Source of the DNA: JANQGH01 sp039177555
Lineage (GTDB): Bacteria > Pseudomonadota > Alphaproteobacteria > DSM-16000 > Inquilinaceae
Assembly (NCBI GenBank): GCA_039177555.1
Contig: JBCDFV010000067.1
Span: 1 to 17,391, forward strand
Direction of reading: 5' to 3'
DNA length: 17,391 nt
Positions within the stretch are counted from its first letter, which is position 1, and every line of letters starts with the position of its first letter. The notes under the pieces were generated by a model that was not told the DNA's origin, made no database searches, and worked only from the letters and a program-made list of their open reading frames with translations. A program made the position numbers and the translations under genes. Positions 1 through 6,122 of this stretch are shown in pieces.

Positions 1-179
1 ACGCCCAAAACCTCCAACGCTGCCTGCTCGAAGAGGCCGGCGTCGCGACGATCGCCGGCACCAGCTTCGGCCGCAACGGCGACGGCTTCATCCGCTTTTC
101 CTACGCCAGCGACGTGCAATCCATCGCGACGGCCCTGGACCGCATCGCCGATTTCCTAGCCGAGCATGGCGCCTCCTGA
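1..179 (+). CDS. PLP-dependent aminotransferase class I/II, C-terminal fragment
   Basis: Partial gene whose 5' part lies outside the window. The frame starting at base 3 reads without interruption for 58 residues to a TGA at 177-179. The tail contains LEEAGVATIAGTSFG, then GFIRFSYA, then a closing amphipathic helix (IATALDRIADFLAEH). This is the usual C-terminus of aspartate-aminotransferase-like fold type I enzymes. By family knowledge, the Arg of the RFSYA segment is the residue that binds the substrate alpha-carboxylate. The PLP lysine is not in view, so substrate specificity cannot be assigned. It is separated from glnB by a regulatory region of about 240 bases, so the two are probably not co-transcribed from the sigma-54 promoter. 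Confidence 0.8.
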   Translation, partial: AQNLQRCLLEEAGVATIAGTSFGRNGDGFIRFSYASDVQSIATALDRIADFLAEHGAS

Positions 180-180
180 G

Positions 181-205
181 GGTTTGCCTAATAAATGGGC
201 AAACC
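181..205. promoter_or_regulatory. Perfect 8-bp dyad just after the aminotransferase stop
   Basis: GGTTTGCC at 181-188 is repeated inverted as GGCAAACC at 198-205 with a 9-base AT-rich loop. It starts one base after the aminotransferase stop. There is no T tract, so it is a weak terminator candidate. Its centre lies about 108 bases upstream of the start inferred from the sigma-54 promoter, so it could equally be an activator (NtrC) site. It does not match the enteric NtrC consensus well. Confidence 0.4.
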
Positions 206-220
206 GCCCAATCATTGGGC
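206..220. promoter_or_regulatory. Perfect 15-bp palindrome upstream of the glnB promoter
   Basis: GCCCAAT-C-ATTGGGC is a perfect palindrome with a single central base. It lies about 75 bases upstream of the -12 element of the sigma-54 promoter. Position and symmetry suit an enhancer-type site for a dimeric activator such as NtrC. The identity of the binding protein is inferred from context only. Confidence 0.4.
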
Positions 221-272
221 GTTCTTGGCAGGCCACCAAAGCGGGAAACGGGCAAAAAGCCCGCAACCGCAG

Positions 273-292
273 TTTGGCACGCCCCGTGCTTT
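273..292 (+). promoter_or_regulatory. Sigma-54 (RpoN) promoter of glnB-glnA
   Basis: The sequence TTTGGCACG-CCCC-GTGCTTT matches the RpoN consensus TGGCACG-N4-TTGC closely. The diagnostic GG (276-277) and GC (288-289) are separated by exactly 10 bases, as required. Transcription would start near 301, leaving a leader of about 115 bases before the glnB ATG. Sigma-54 control with NtrC activation of glnBA is well established in alphaproteobacteria and implies induction under nitrogen limitation. Confidence 0.85.
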
Positions 293-309
293 AGCGAGGG
301 TAACCGCGT

Positions 310-336
310 GCGCCGAGCCCGATCGGGTGGCGGCGC
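310..336 (+). other. Stem-loop in the glnB leader
   Basis: GCGCCG (310-315) pairs with CGGCGC (331-336), enclosing the 10-bp palindrome CCCGATCGGG (318-327). The element sits just downstream of the inferred transcription start, so it would form a stable hairpin near the 5' end of the glnBA mRNA. No known riboswitch is recognised. A role in mRNA stability is possible but unproven. Confidence 0.4.
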
Positions 337-350
337 CTGCGGGATGACAA

Positions 351-375
351 CCCAATGCGCCCAATCCGCCCCAAT
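351..375 (+). repeat. Three short tandem CCCAAT repeats in the glnB leader
   Basis: CCCAAT occurs at 351-356, 360-365 and 370-375, separated by short GC-rich spacers at 9- and 10-base periods. The same hexamer forms the left arm of the palindrome at 206-220. The near-helical phasing could reflect protein binding, or it may be chance in a C-rich leader. Confidence 0.35.
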
Positions 376-416
376 CCGACAGGGGCCGGCACGATTACGG
401 AGTTCAGCGACCACTC

Positions 417-755
417 ATGAAAAAGCTCGAAGCCATCATCAAGCCGTTCAAGCTGGACGAGGTGACAGAAGCCTTGCACGACGTCGGCATCAAGGGCATC
501 ACGGTCACCGAAGCCAAGGGTTTCGGCCGCCAGAAGGGTCACACTGAGCTCTATCGCGGTGCCGAATACGTCGTCGACTTTCTGCCCAAGGTGAAGGTCG
601 AGGTCGTGCTGGACGACGCGATCGTCGAGCAAGCGATCGAGGCGGTCCAGCAGGCCGCCCATACCGGGCGTATCGGCGACGGCAAAATCTTCGTCTCGTC
701 GATCGACGAGGTCGTTCGGATTCGCACGGGCGAAAAGGGCGCCGACGCCATCTAA
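417..755 (+). CDS. glnB: Nitrogen regulatory protein P-II
   Basis: 112 residues, the standard length for PII. It is a small trimeric cytoplasmic sensor that binds ATP/ADP and 2-oxoglutarate and signals nitrogen status to GlnE, NtrB and other targets. The start MKKLEAIIKPFKLDEV is the canonical family N-terminus. The T-loop spans about residues 37-55 and includes the uridylylation tyrosine Y51 (EYVVDF). The B-loop TGRIGDGKIF and the C-terminal VRIRTGEKGADAI are typical of GlnB/GlnK. Linkage to glnA rather than amtB favours GlnB over GlnK. The ATG lacks a close Shine-Dalgarno; a GGAG lies about 14 bases upstream. glnA begins 71 bases downstream and both are presumably transcribed from the sigma-54 promoter at 273-292. 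Confidence 0.97.
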   Translation: MKKLEAIIKPFKLDEVTEALHDVGIKGITVTEAKGFGRQKGHTELYRGAEYVVDFLPKVKVEVVLDDAIVEQAIEAVQQAAHTGRIGDGKIFVSSIDEVVRIRTGEKGADAI

Positions 756-826
756 CGCATCATCTGGGGGTCTTGCGGCCTCACACCTTCAACGTTCACC
801 ATCGAAGTCAAAAAACAGGAAAAACC

Positions 827-2239
827 ATGTCCGACGCCATCAGCAAAGTTCTGGAGATGATCAAGGAGAACGACGTCGCCTTCGTCGATCTCCGCTTTAC
901 CGACCCGCGGGGCAAATGGCAGCACACCGCGCAGCATGTCAGCACGATCGACGAGGACTCGTTCGAGGACGGCATCATGTTCGACGGCTCGTCGATCGCC
1001 GGCTGGAAGGATATCAGCCAGTCGGACATGACGCTGATGCCGGACCCGGACACGGCGACGATGGACCCCTTCTCCGCCCAGCCGCAGCTGGTGCTGGTCT
1101 GCGACGTCCACGAGCCCTCGACCGGCCAGCCCTACAACCGCGACCCGCGCTCGATCGCCAAGGCCGCGCAGAACTACATGGCGTCGGCCGGCATTGGCGA
1201 CACGGCCGTGTTCGGCCCGGAGGCGGAGTTCTTCGTCTTCGACGACGTCCGCTTCAAGGCCGACATGCACGAGGCTTACTACTTCCTCAGCAGCAGCGAG
1301 GCGCCCAACGCTGCCGGTGCGGAGTTCGAAGGCGGCAACATGGGCCACCGCCCGCGGGTGAAGGGCGGCTATTTCCCCGTACCGCCGGTCGACAGCGGGT
1401 CCGACCTGCGCTCGGAGATGCTGACCGTCATGGGTGAGATGGGCGTCACCATCGAAAAGCACCATCACGAGGTCGCCCCGGCCCAGCACGAGTTGGGCAT
1501 GAAGTTCGACACGCTGGTCAAGACGGCCGACCATCTGCAGATCTACAAGTACTGCATCCACAACGTCGCCGCCGCCTACGGCAAGACCGCGACCTTCATG
1601 CCCAAGCCGGTTGCCGGCGACAATGGCTCGGGCATGCACGTGCACCAGTCGATCTGGAAGGACGGCCAGCCGCTGTTCGCCGGTTCGGGCTATGCCGATT
1701 TGTCGGAAACGGCGCTCTATTACATTGGCGGCATCATCAAGCACGCGCGCGCGATCAACGCGTTCACCAATGCCTCGACCAACAGCTACAAGCGGCTGAT
1801 CCCGGGCTTCGAGGCGCCGGTATTGCTGGCCTATTCGGCGCGCAACCGGTCGGCATCCTGCCGCATTCCCTACGCGTCCAGCCCCAAGGGCAAGCGCGTC
1901 GAGGTGCGGTTCCCGGATCCGACGGCGAACCCCTATCTCGCCTTCGCCGCCATGCTGATGGCCGGCCTGGACGGCATCCAGAACAAGATCCACCCCGGCG
2001 ATCCGATGGACAAGAACCTCTACGATCTGCCGGCGGAGGAGTTGCAGGACATCCCCACGGTCTGCGGCTCGCTGCGCCAGGCCGTCACGGCGCTGGAAGA
2101 GGATCACGACTTCCTGACCCGGGGCGAGGTCTTCTCGAAGGACGCGATCGAGGGCTATATCGACCTGAAATGGGAAGAGGTTTACGCCTTTGAACACACG
2201 CCGCACCCGGTCGAGTTCGAGATGTACTACTCCGTCTGA
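827..2239 (+). CDS. glnA: Glutamine synthetase type I
   Basis: 470 residues, the normal length for a bacterial GSI subunit (dodecamer). It catalyses ATP-dependent condensation of glutamate and ammonia to glutamine in the cytosol. Visible signatures are the beta-grasp N-terminus with FDGSSIAGW (53-60), the metal-site strand GPEAEFFVFD (130-139), the KPVAGDNGSGMHVHQS ATP/glutamate loop (260-275), NRSASCRIP (340-348) and the adenylylation site NLYDLP with Y399. Y399 implies control by GlnE under GlnB signalling, matching the upstream glnB. An in-frame TTG at 773 extends the ORF by 18 residues. ATG 827 is preferred because it has AGGA at 817-820 with 6-base spacing and gives the usual N-terminus (MSDAISKVLEMIKEN). 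A strong terminator follows. Confidence 0.98.
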   Translation: MSDAISKVLEMIKENDVAFVDLRFTDPRGKWQHTAQHVSTIDEDSFEDGIMFDGSSIAGWKDISQSDMTLMPDPDTATMDPFSAQPQLVLVCDVHEPSTGQPYNRDPRSIAKAAQNYMASAGIGDTAVFGPEAEFFVFDDVRFKADMHEAYYFLSSSEAPNAAGAEFEGGNMGHRPRVKGGYFPVPPVDSGSDLRSEMLTVMGEMGVTIEKHHHEVAPAQHELGMKFDTLVKTADHLQIYKYCIHNVAAAYGKTATFMPKPVAGDNGSGMHVHQSIWKDGQPLFAGSGYADLSETALYYIGGIIKHARAINAFTNASTNSYKRLIPGFEAPVLLAYSARNRSASCRIPYASSPKGKRVEVRFPDPTANPYLAFAAMLMAGLDGIQNKIHPGDPMDKNLYDLPAEELQDIPTVCGSLRQAVTALEEDHDFLTRGEVFSKDAIEGYIDLKWEEVYAFEHTPHPVEFEMYYSV

Positions 2240-2263
2240 CCGGATAGTCGCGTAAAGCTGAGC

Positions 2264-2296
2264 AAGGGCGGCGCCAAGGCGTCGCCCTTCGTTTTT
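2264..2296 (+). terminator. Rho-independent terminator after glnA
   Basis: AAGGGCG (2264-2270) pairs with CGCCCTT (2283-2289). Further inner pairing of CGC with GCG leaves a small loop. The stem is followed by CG and five T residues (2292-2296). It begins 24 bases after the glnA stop, as expected for the end of the glnBA operon. Confidence 0.85.
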
Positions 2297-2396
2297 CCGG
2301 GCACCTTCTTAGGCACGAGGCGTCCAGCTTCTGACCATGCGCCCTCGACTTTCTGTCAGCACTTGTCAGTAGATACCATCGACACGCTTGACATGC

Positions 2397-2411
2397 GTTC
2401 GCATTTTGTTC
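2397..2411 (+). promoter_or_regulatory. LexA-type (SOS) box 1
   Basis: GTTC (2397-2400), seven bases, then GTTC (2408-2411): an exact match to the alphaproteobacterial LexA operator GTTC-N7-GTTC. A TTGACA hexamer at 2388-2393, a possible -35, lies just upstream, so bound repressor would cover the promoter spacer and -10 region. The -10 itself is not clear; TTTCCT at 2412-2417 is poor. Confidence 0.7.
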
Positions 2412-2425
2412 TTTCCTAGGATTAG

Positions 2426-2440
2426 GAACAAAGAACGAAC
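2426..2440 (-). promoter_or_regulatory. LexA-type (SOS) box 2, opposite orientation
   Basis: GAAC (2426-2429), seven bases, then GAAC (2437-2440): the reverse complement of GTTC-N7-GTTC. With box 1 it forms a 44-bp dyad centred at 2418.5. The outer GTTCG/CGAAC and inner TTTGTTC/GAACAAA arms are symmetric. The last base abuts the ATG at 2441. Two operators suggest tight repression of the following small ORF. Confidence 0.65.
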
Positions 2441-2455
2441 ATGCGGGGTAGCACG

Positions 2456-2587
2456 ATGACCGGAACACACTTGATCAAGCGCGACCGTAAACTGCGACGC
2501 CGCGCGGCGTCTGAATTCCTGACGCTCGTGCTGTTCTTCGGGATCGTTTACACGGGCGCCCTACTCGCCCACGGCTATGGCCTCTAA
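2456..2587 (+). CDS. Small single-span membrane protein under putative LexA control
   Basis: 43 residues. The N-terminus is strongly basic (K8, R9, R11, K12, R14-R16). It is followed by one hydrophobic segment at about residues 20-38 (FLTLVLFFGIVYTGALLA) and a short polar tail. This predicts an N-in inner-membrane peptide. ATG 2456 is preferred over the in-frame ATG 2441 because it has GGGG at 2445-2448 with 7-base spacing, and 2441 abuts the operator; the longer form would have 48 residues. Two LexA-type boxes lie directly upstream, so DNA-damage induction is inferred. SOS-induced small membrane proteins with this layout include the division inhibitor SidA (Caulobacter) and the toxin TisB (E. 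coli), but no homology to either is claimed. Its TAA overlaps the TAG of the convergent thioesterase. Confidence 0.6.
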   Translation: MTGTHLIKRDRKLRRRAASEFLTLVLFFGIVYTGALLAHGYGL

Positions 2588-3024
2588 TCCTTGATGTCCG
2601 GATCGGGCGGCACGGGGCGTGGCCTGCCAGTGTCGTCGATGGCGACATAGGTGAAGACACCCTCGGTCACGCGCACGCGGGTATGGTCCTTGCGCCGGCG
2701 AACATAGCTGTCGATCTTGACGCTGAGCGAGGTGGTGCCGACCCGAACGATCTCGGCGTAGAAGCTGACCAGATCGCCGATGAAGACCGGCTGCAGAAAG
2801 CTCATGCCGTCGACCGCGATGGTTGCGATGCGCCCGCCGGCCCGGTGATAGGCGACGGCGGCACCGGCCAGGTCCATCTGGCTCAACAGCCAGCCGCCGA
2901 AGATGTCGCCATTCGGGTTGGCGTCGGCCGGCATGGCGATGGTCTTGAGGGCGGGCTGCTTGGTGTCGATGTCAGCAATCCAGCCTGGCGGCGCGGTGTC
3001 GGGTGGTGCGTTCTTATCGGACAC
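2584..3024 (-). CDS. Acyl-CoA thioesterase, YciA-like hotdog fold
   Basis: 146 residues, normal for the family. It hydrolyses acyl-CoA thioesters in the cytosol. The signature NPNGDIFGGWLLSQMD (residues 36-51) is the central hotdog helix, with N38, D40 and D51 at the expected active-site positions. It is followed by the sheet segments FLQPVFIGDLVSFYAEIVRVGTTS-like and a tail VFTYVAIDDTGRPRP. It starts at GTG (3022-3024), chosen because a perfect AGGAGG (3032-3037) lies 7 bases upstream. The stop overlaps the stop of the small membrane ORF, and the promoter must lie in the region shared with divergent parE. Substrate chain length cannot be read from sequence. Confidence 0.9.
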   Translation of the reverse strand: MSDKNAPPDTAPPGWIADIDTKQPALKTIAMPADANPNGDIFGGWLLSQMDLAGAAVAYHRAGGRIATIAVDGMSFLQPVFIGDLVSFYAEIVRVGTTSLSVKIDSYVRRRKDHTRVRVTEGVFTYVAIDDTGRPRPVPPDPDIKD

Positions 3025-3037
3025 GTCTTGGCCTCCT

Positions 3038-3226
3038 GTCGATCGCCCTTTGTTGCGGGATCCCGATCACGCAATTGCCGTCTTTGGGACGTCCCTTGCG
3101 GCGGAAGAGCGGATCTTCCGACGTCACCGCTGGACTTTAATCCAACAACATCTTGTACTACACCTTAGCGAACACTACCGAATAGCCGGATTCTGGGGCC
3201 TACCCCCAACCAAGCATGACCCTGCG
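3038..3226. promoter_or_regulatory. Divergent thioesterase/parE intergenic region with palindromes
   Basis: About 190 bases between two divergent genes must hold both promoters, but no convincing -35/-10 pair was found. It contains several perfect dyads: GGGATCCC (3057-3064), GGGACGTCCC (3086-3095) and CGGAAGA/TCTTCCG (3102-3108 and 3114-3120, 5-base loop). The 3' third is more AT-rich. The regulators are unknown. Confidence 0.4.
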
Positions 3227-5260
3227 ATGACCGACCTCTTTTCCCAGCCAGCGCAACCGGCCGCCGCCCCCGGCGGGCCGAAAAAACGCGCCGCCAAGGC
3301 CAACGGCGCCAAAACGCAGAACGGCTATGACGCGCATGATATCGAGGTCCTGGAGGGGCTGGAGCCTGTCCGGCGCCGGCCCGGCATGTATATCGGCGGC
3401 ACTGACGACCGGGCGCTGCATCATCTTGTGGCCGAGGTCCTGGACAACGCCATGGACGAGGCGGTCGCCGGCCACGCGACGTGGATCGATCTCGCGCTCG
3501 CCGAGGATGGCTCAGTCACCGTGCGCGACAATGGCAGAGGCATTCCGGTCGACGACCACCCGAAATTCCCGGGTAAGTCGGCGCTAGAGGTCATCCTCAC
3601 CACCCTGCATTCGGGCGGCAAGTTTTCCAACAAGGTCTATGCCACGTCCGGCGGCCTGCACGGCGTTGGCCTGTCCGTGGTCAACGCGTTATCTCAAACT
3701 CTGTCCGTGGAGGTCGCCCGCGACCGTCAGCTATGGACCCAGTCCTACACGCGCGGCGTGCCGGAATCGGGCCTGCGGAATGGCGGCTCCGTTCAGAACA
3801 AGCGCGGCACCGGCATCACCTTTCTGCCGGACCCGGAGATCTTCGGCGAGCAGGCGCGGCTGCGGCCGGAACGCCTGTTTCAGATGGCGCGATCCAAAGC
3901 CTATTTGTTCAAAGGCGTCGAGATCCGCTGGCGTTGCGCGCCATCGCTGCTGCGCGGCGACGGTCCCGTGCCGGAATCGGCCACCCTACACTTCCCCGGC
4001 GGCCTGGCCGATTTCCTCGCCGGTGCCCTCAGCGACCGCGCCACCGTCACGCCGACCGCCTTTGTCGGCCAGGGCGATTTCCCGAACGGTGCCGGCCGGG
4101 CGGAATGGGCCATCGCCTGGCCCGATGACGAGGACGGTTTTGCCCGATCCTACTGCAACACGGTGCCGACGCCCCAGGGTGGCACCCACGAATCGGGGCT
4201 TCGGGCCGGCCTGTTGCGGGGCCTGAAGGGCTTTGCCGAGCTTGCCGGCAACAAGCGCGCGTCCGCCATCACCGCCGACGACTTGTTCGCCGACGCCGCC
4301 GCCCTTTTGTCCGTGTTCATCCCCGAGCCGCAGTTTCAAGGCCAGACCAAGGAGCGGCTGGCCAATCCGGAGGCCAGCCGCCTGGTCGAGGCCGCGGTCA
4401 AGGATCATATGGACCATTGGTTGTCGGCCGATCCCACTGCGGCCAACGCCCTGCTCGACCGCACCCTGGAACGGGCGGACGAGAGACTACGTCGTCGCCA
4501 GGCCAAGGATCTGGCGCGCAAGACGGCGACGCGCAAGGTCCGCCTGCCCGGCAAGCTGACCGATTGCAGCCGCACCAGCGCCAATGGCACGGAAGTCTTC
4601 CTGGTCGAGGGAGACAGCGCCGGCGGCTCCGCCAAGGCGGCCCGGTCGCGCGAGACCCAGGCCGTGCTGCCGCTGCGCGGCAAGATCCTGAACGTGGCCA
4701 GCGCCTCGGCGGATAAGCTGGCCGGCAATCAGGAGATCGCGGACATAACCCAGGCGCTCGGCTGCGGCACCAGGCGGGACTATGACGGCGCGCGCCTGCG
4801 GTATGAGAAGGTCATCATCATGACCGATGCCGATGTCGACGGTGCCCATATCGCCTCGCTGTTGATCACCTTCTTCTTTCGCGAGATGCGCGGTCTGATC
4901 GAGGACGGCAAACTCTACCTGTCGCAGCCGCCGCTCTACCGCCTGCAACAGGGCGGCCAGGTGGCCTACGCCCGCGACGATGCGCACCGCGAGCAGTTGA
5001 TGCGCGAGCAGTTCACGGGCAAGGGCAAGGTCGAGGTCAGCCGCTTCAAGGGTCTGGGCGAGATGCCGGCCGCCCAGCTGCGCAGCACGACCATGGACCC
5101 GGCGACCCGAACGCTGTGGCGGATCGAACTGCCGACGGACGATCTCGATGGCGGCCCCTCGGCCGCGACACTGGTCGAGCATTTGATGGGCCGCAAGCCG
5201 GAGCTGCGGCTGCGCTTCATTCAGGAAAATGCGATGCAGGTTAAGGACCTGGATATCTAG
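3227..5260 (+). CDS. parE: DNA topoisomerase IV subunit B
   Basis: 677 residues, the usual ParE length. It is the ATPase and Toprim subunit of the enzyme that decatenates daughter chromosomes. After a variable basic N-terminus comes the GHKL ATPase (about 35-240) with EVLDNAMDEA (E70, N74), DNGRGIPVD and the lid GGLHGVGLSVVNALS (142-156). The transducer carries the QTK loop (373-375). The Toprim domain has EGDSAGG (461-467), PLRGKILNV and DADVDGAH (534-541). YATSGGLHGVGLSVVNALS, the short length and the lack of a GyrB-type insert favour ParE over GyrB. The frame is open further upstream, over the thioesterase antisense strand, but ATG 3227 (MTDLFSQ) gives the standard start. The final CTAG serves as stop for this gene and the convergent hydrolase. 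Confidence 0.95.
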   Translation: MTDLFSQPAQPAAAPGGPKKRAAKANGAKTQNGYDAHDIEVLEGLEPVRRRPGMYIGGTDDRALHHLVAEVLDNAMDEAVAGHATWIDLALAEDGSVTVRDNGRGIPVDDHPKFPGKSALEVILTTLHSGGKFSNKVYATSGGLHGVGLSVVNALSQTLSVEVARDRQLWTQSYTRGVPESGLRNGGSVQNKRGTGITFLPDPEIFGEQARLRPERLFQMARSKAYLFKGVEIRWRCAPSLLRGDGPVPESATLHFPGGLADFLAGALSDRATVTPTAFVGQGDFPNGAGRAEWAIAWPDDEDGFARSYCNTVPTPQGGTHESGLRAGLLRGLKGFAELAGNKRASAITADDLFADAAALLSVFIPEPQFQGQTKERLANPEASRLVEAAVKDHMDHWLSADPTAANALLDRTLERADERLRRRQAKDLARKTATRKVRLPGKLTDCSRTSANGTEVFLVEGDSAGGSAKAARSRETQAVLPLRGKILNVASASADKLAGNQEIADITQALGCGTRRDYDGARLRYEKVIIMTDADVDGAHIASLLITFFFREMRGLIEDGKLYLSQPPLYRLQQGGQVAYARDDAHREQLMREQFTGKGKVEVSRFKGLGEMPAAQLRSTTMDPATRTLWRIELPTDDLDGGPSAATLVEHLMGRKPELRLRFIQENAMQVKDLDI

Positions 5261-5976
5261 GCGCGCTTGCAGACCGCGCTGGTTGCCTCCAGCCAGCGCA
5301 AGAGAATGCGGTTGACGACATCCGGCCGTTCCAGCGTCACGAGATGTCCCGCCTGTTCGATGATCTCCAACGTGCCTTCAGGTATCGCTTCGGCGATTTC
5401 CCGCGACCGCTGCAAGGGTGTTAGCGCGTCCTCGCGGCCGCAAACGACCAGCGTCGGGCAGGTGATGCTTGGCAGCAGCGGCCGGCTGTCCGGGCGGCCG
5501 AGGATCGCGGTCTGCTGTCTGAGATAGGCCTCGCGGCCGATGTCGGCAGCCATGTCTATGATCGTGTCGGTCAGCACCCGGTCGTCCAGCCGGCTTGGAT
5601 GCACGAGCTGCGGCAGCAAACGCTGCGTGACGCCCTTGAAGCGCCCTTGCCGCGACAGGGCGATCAGCCCGCGCCGCCGTCGTCTCGTCGCATCGTCATC
5701 GGGCCTTGCCGAGGTGTCGAAGAGAACCAATCTCTCCACCCTGACCATCGCCTGACGCAGCACCTCAAAGGCGACATAGCCGCCCATGGAAAGGCCGATC
5801 AGCGTGAACCGGTCCGGCGCCTCGGTGAGGACCTGGCGCGCCAAAGCGGCGACGCTGTCGTGATGTGTCAATTCGGTTACGAAAGTTGGGTGATTTGGCG
5901 ACAGACTCTCGGTTTGCGGGCCAAACACGGTGCGGTTGCACAACAATCCCGGTAAAAAGACGATCGGCGTCGCCAT
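5257..5976 (-). CDS. Alpha/beta-fold hydrolase
   Basis: 239 residues. A catalytic triad can be read: nucleophile S63 in GLSMGG, D183 in CGREDALTP and H211 in AGHLVTLE. The oxyanion-region HG-like motif is FLPGLLCN (7-14). The short cap (about 88-165) is Arg-rich. There is no signal peptide, so it is probably cytosolic. Relatives include esterases, enol-lactonases and MenH-like enzymes, so substrate cannot be assigned. The ATG has AAAGG upstream on the minus strand. It is convergent with parE (4-base overlap) and divergent from the helicase gene. No pathway partner is adjacent. Confidence 0.88.
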   Translation of the reverse strand: MATPIVFLPGLLCNRTVFGPQTESLSPNHPTFVTELTHHDSVAALARQVLTEAPDRFTLIGLSMGGYVAFEVLRQAMVRVERLVLFDTSARPDDDATRRRRRGLIALSRQGRFKGVTQRLLPQLVHPSRLDDRVLTDTIIDMAADIGREAYLRQQTAILGRPDSRPLLPSITCPTLVVCGREDALTPLQRSREIAEAIPEGTLEIIEQAGHLVTLERPDVVNRILLRWLEATSAVCKRA

Positions 5977-6015
5977 CGAAACCTTTCATTTCAAGACGTT
6001 AGTCAATTAGAACCA

Positions 6016-6043
6016 TTGACAGGGCCGAGCCAAACCTTATGGT
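6016..6043 (+). promoter_or_regulatory. Candidate sigma-70-type promoter for the helicase
   Basis: A perfect TTGACA at 6016-6021 and TATGGT at 6038-6043 with a 16-base spacer lie 47-80 bases before the helicase start codons. The -35 is strong and the -10 partial (4 of 6), which is usual in high-GC alphaproteobacteria. The region is shared with the divergent hydrolase. Confidence 0.5.
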
Positions 6044-6122
6044 GCGGCCCACTTGGCGAACACCCTGGGACGCCTAAATCCTAGGGTCAGTGACCATCCA
6101 AAAGCAAACGGTGCCACACCGA

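Noticed and set aside
249..263. CGGGC-AAAAA-GCCCG hairpin before the glnB promoter
   Set aside because: Looks like a terminator stem but has no T tract. It could end aminotransferase read-through, but the evidence is too thin to list as a feature.
773..826. Upstream TTG start for glnA
   Set aside because: ATG 827 has a well-spaced AGGA and gives the standard GSI N-terminus; the extension is not family-like.
752..2206. Long minus-strand open frame (484 codons) opposite glnA
   Set aside because: It lies entirely opposite glnA, is full of Arg/Val/Asp repeats typical of reverse-strand reading of GC-rich genes, and shows no domain.
2354..2369. TGTCAG direct repeat with a 10-base period
   Set aside because: Only two copies and no known matching operator; likely chance or part of an unidentified site, insufficient to call.
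2903..3226. N-terminal extension of parE across the thioesterase start
   Set aside because: The extra residues match no ParE N-terminus and lie antisense to the conserved thioesterase and its perfect Shine-Dalgarno. ATG 3227 is adequate.
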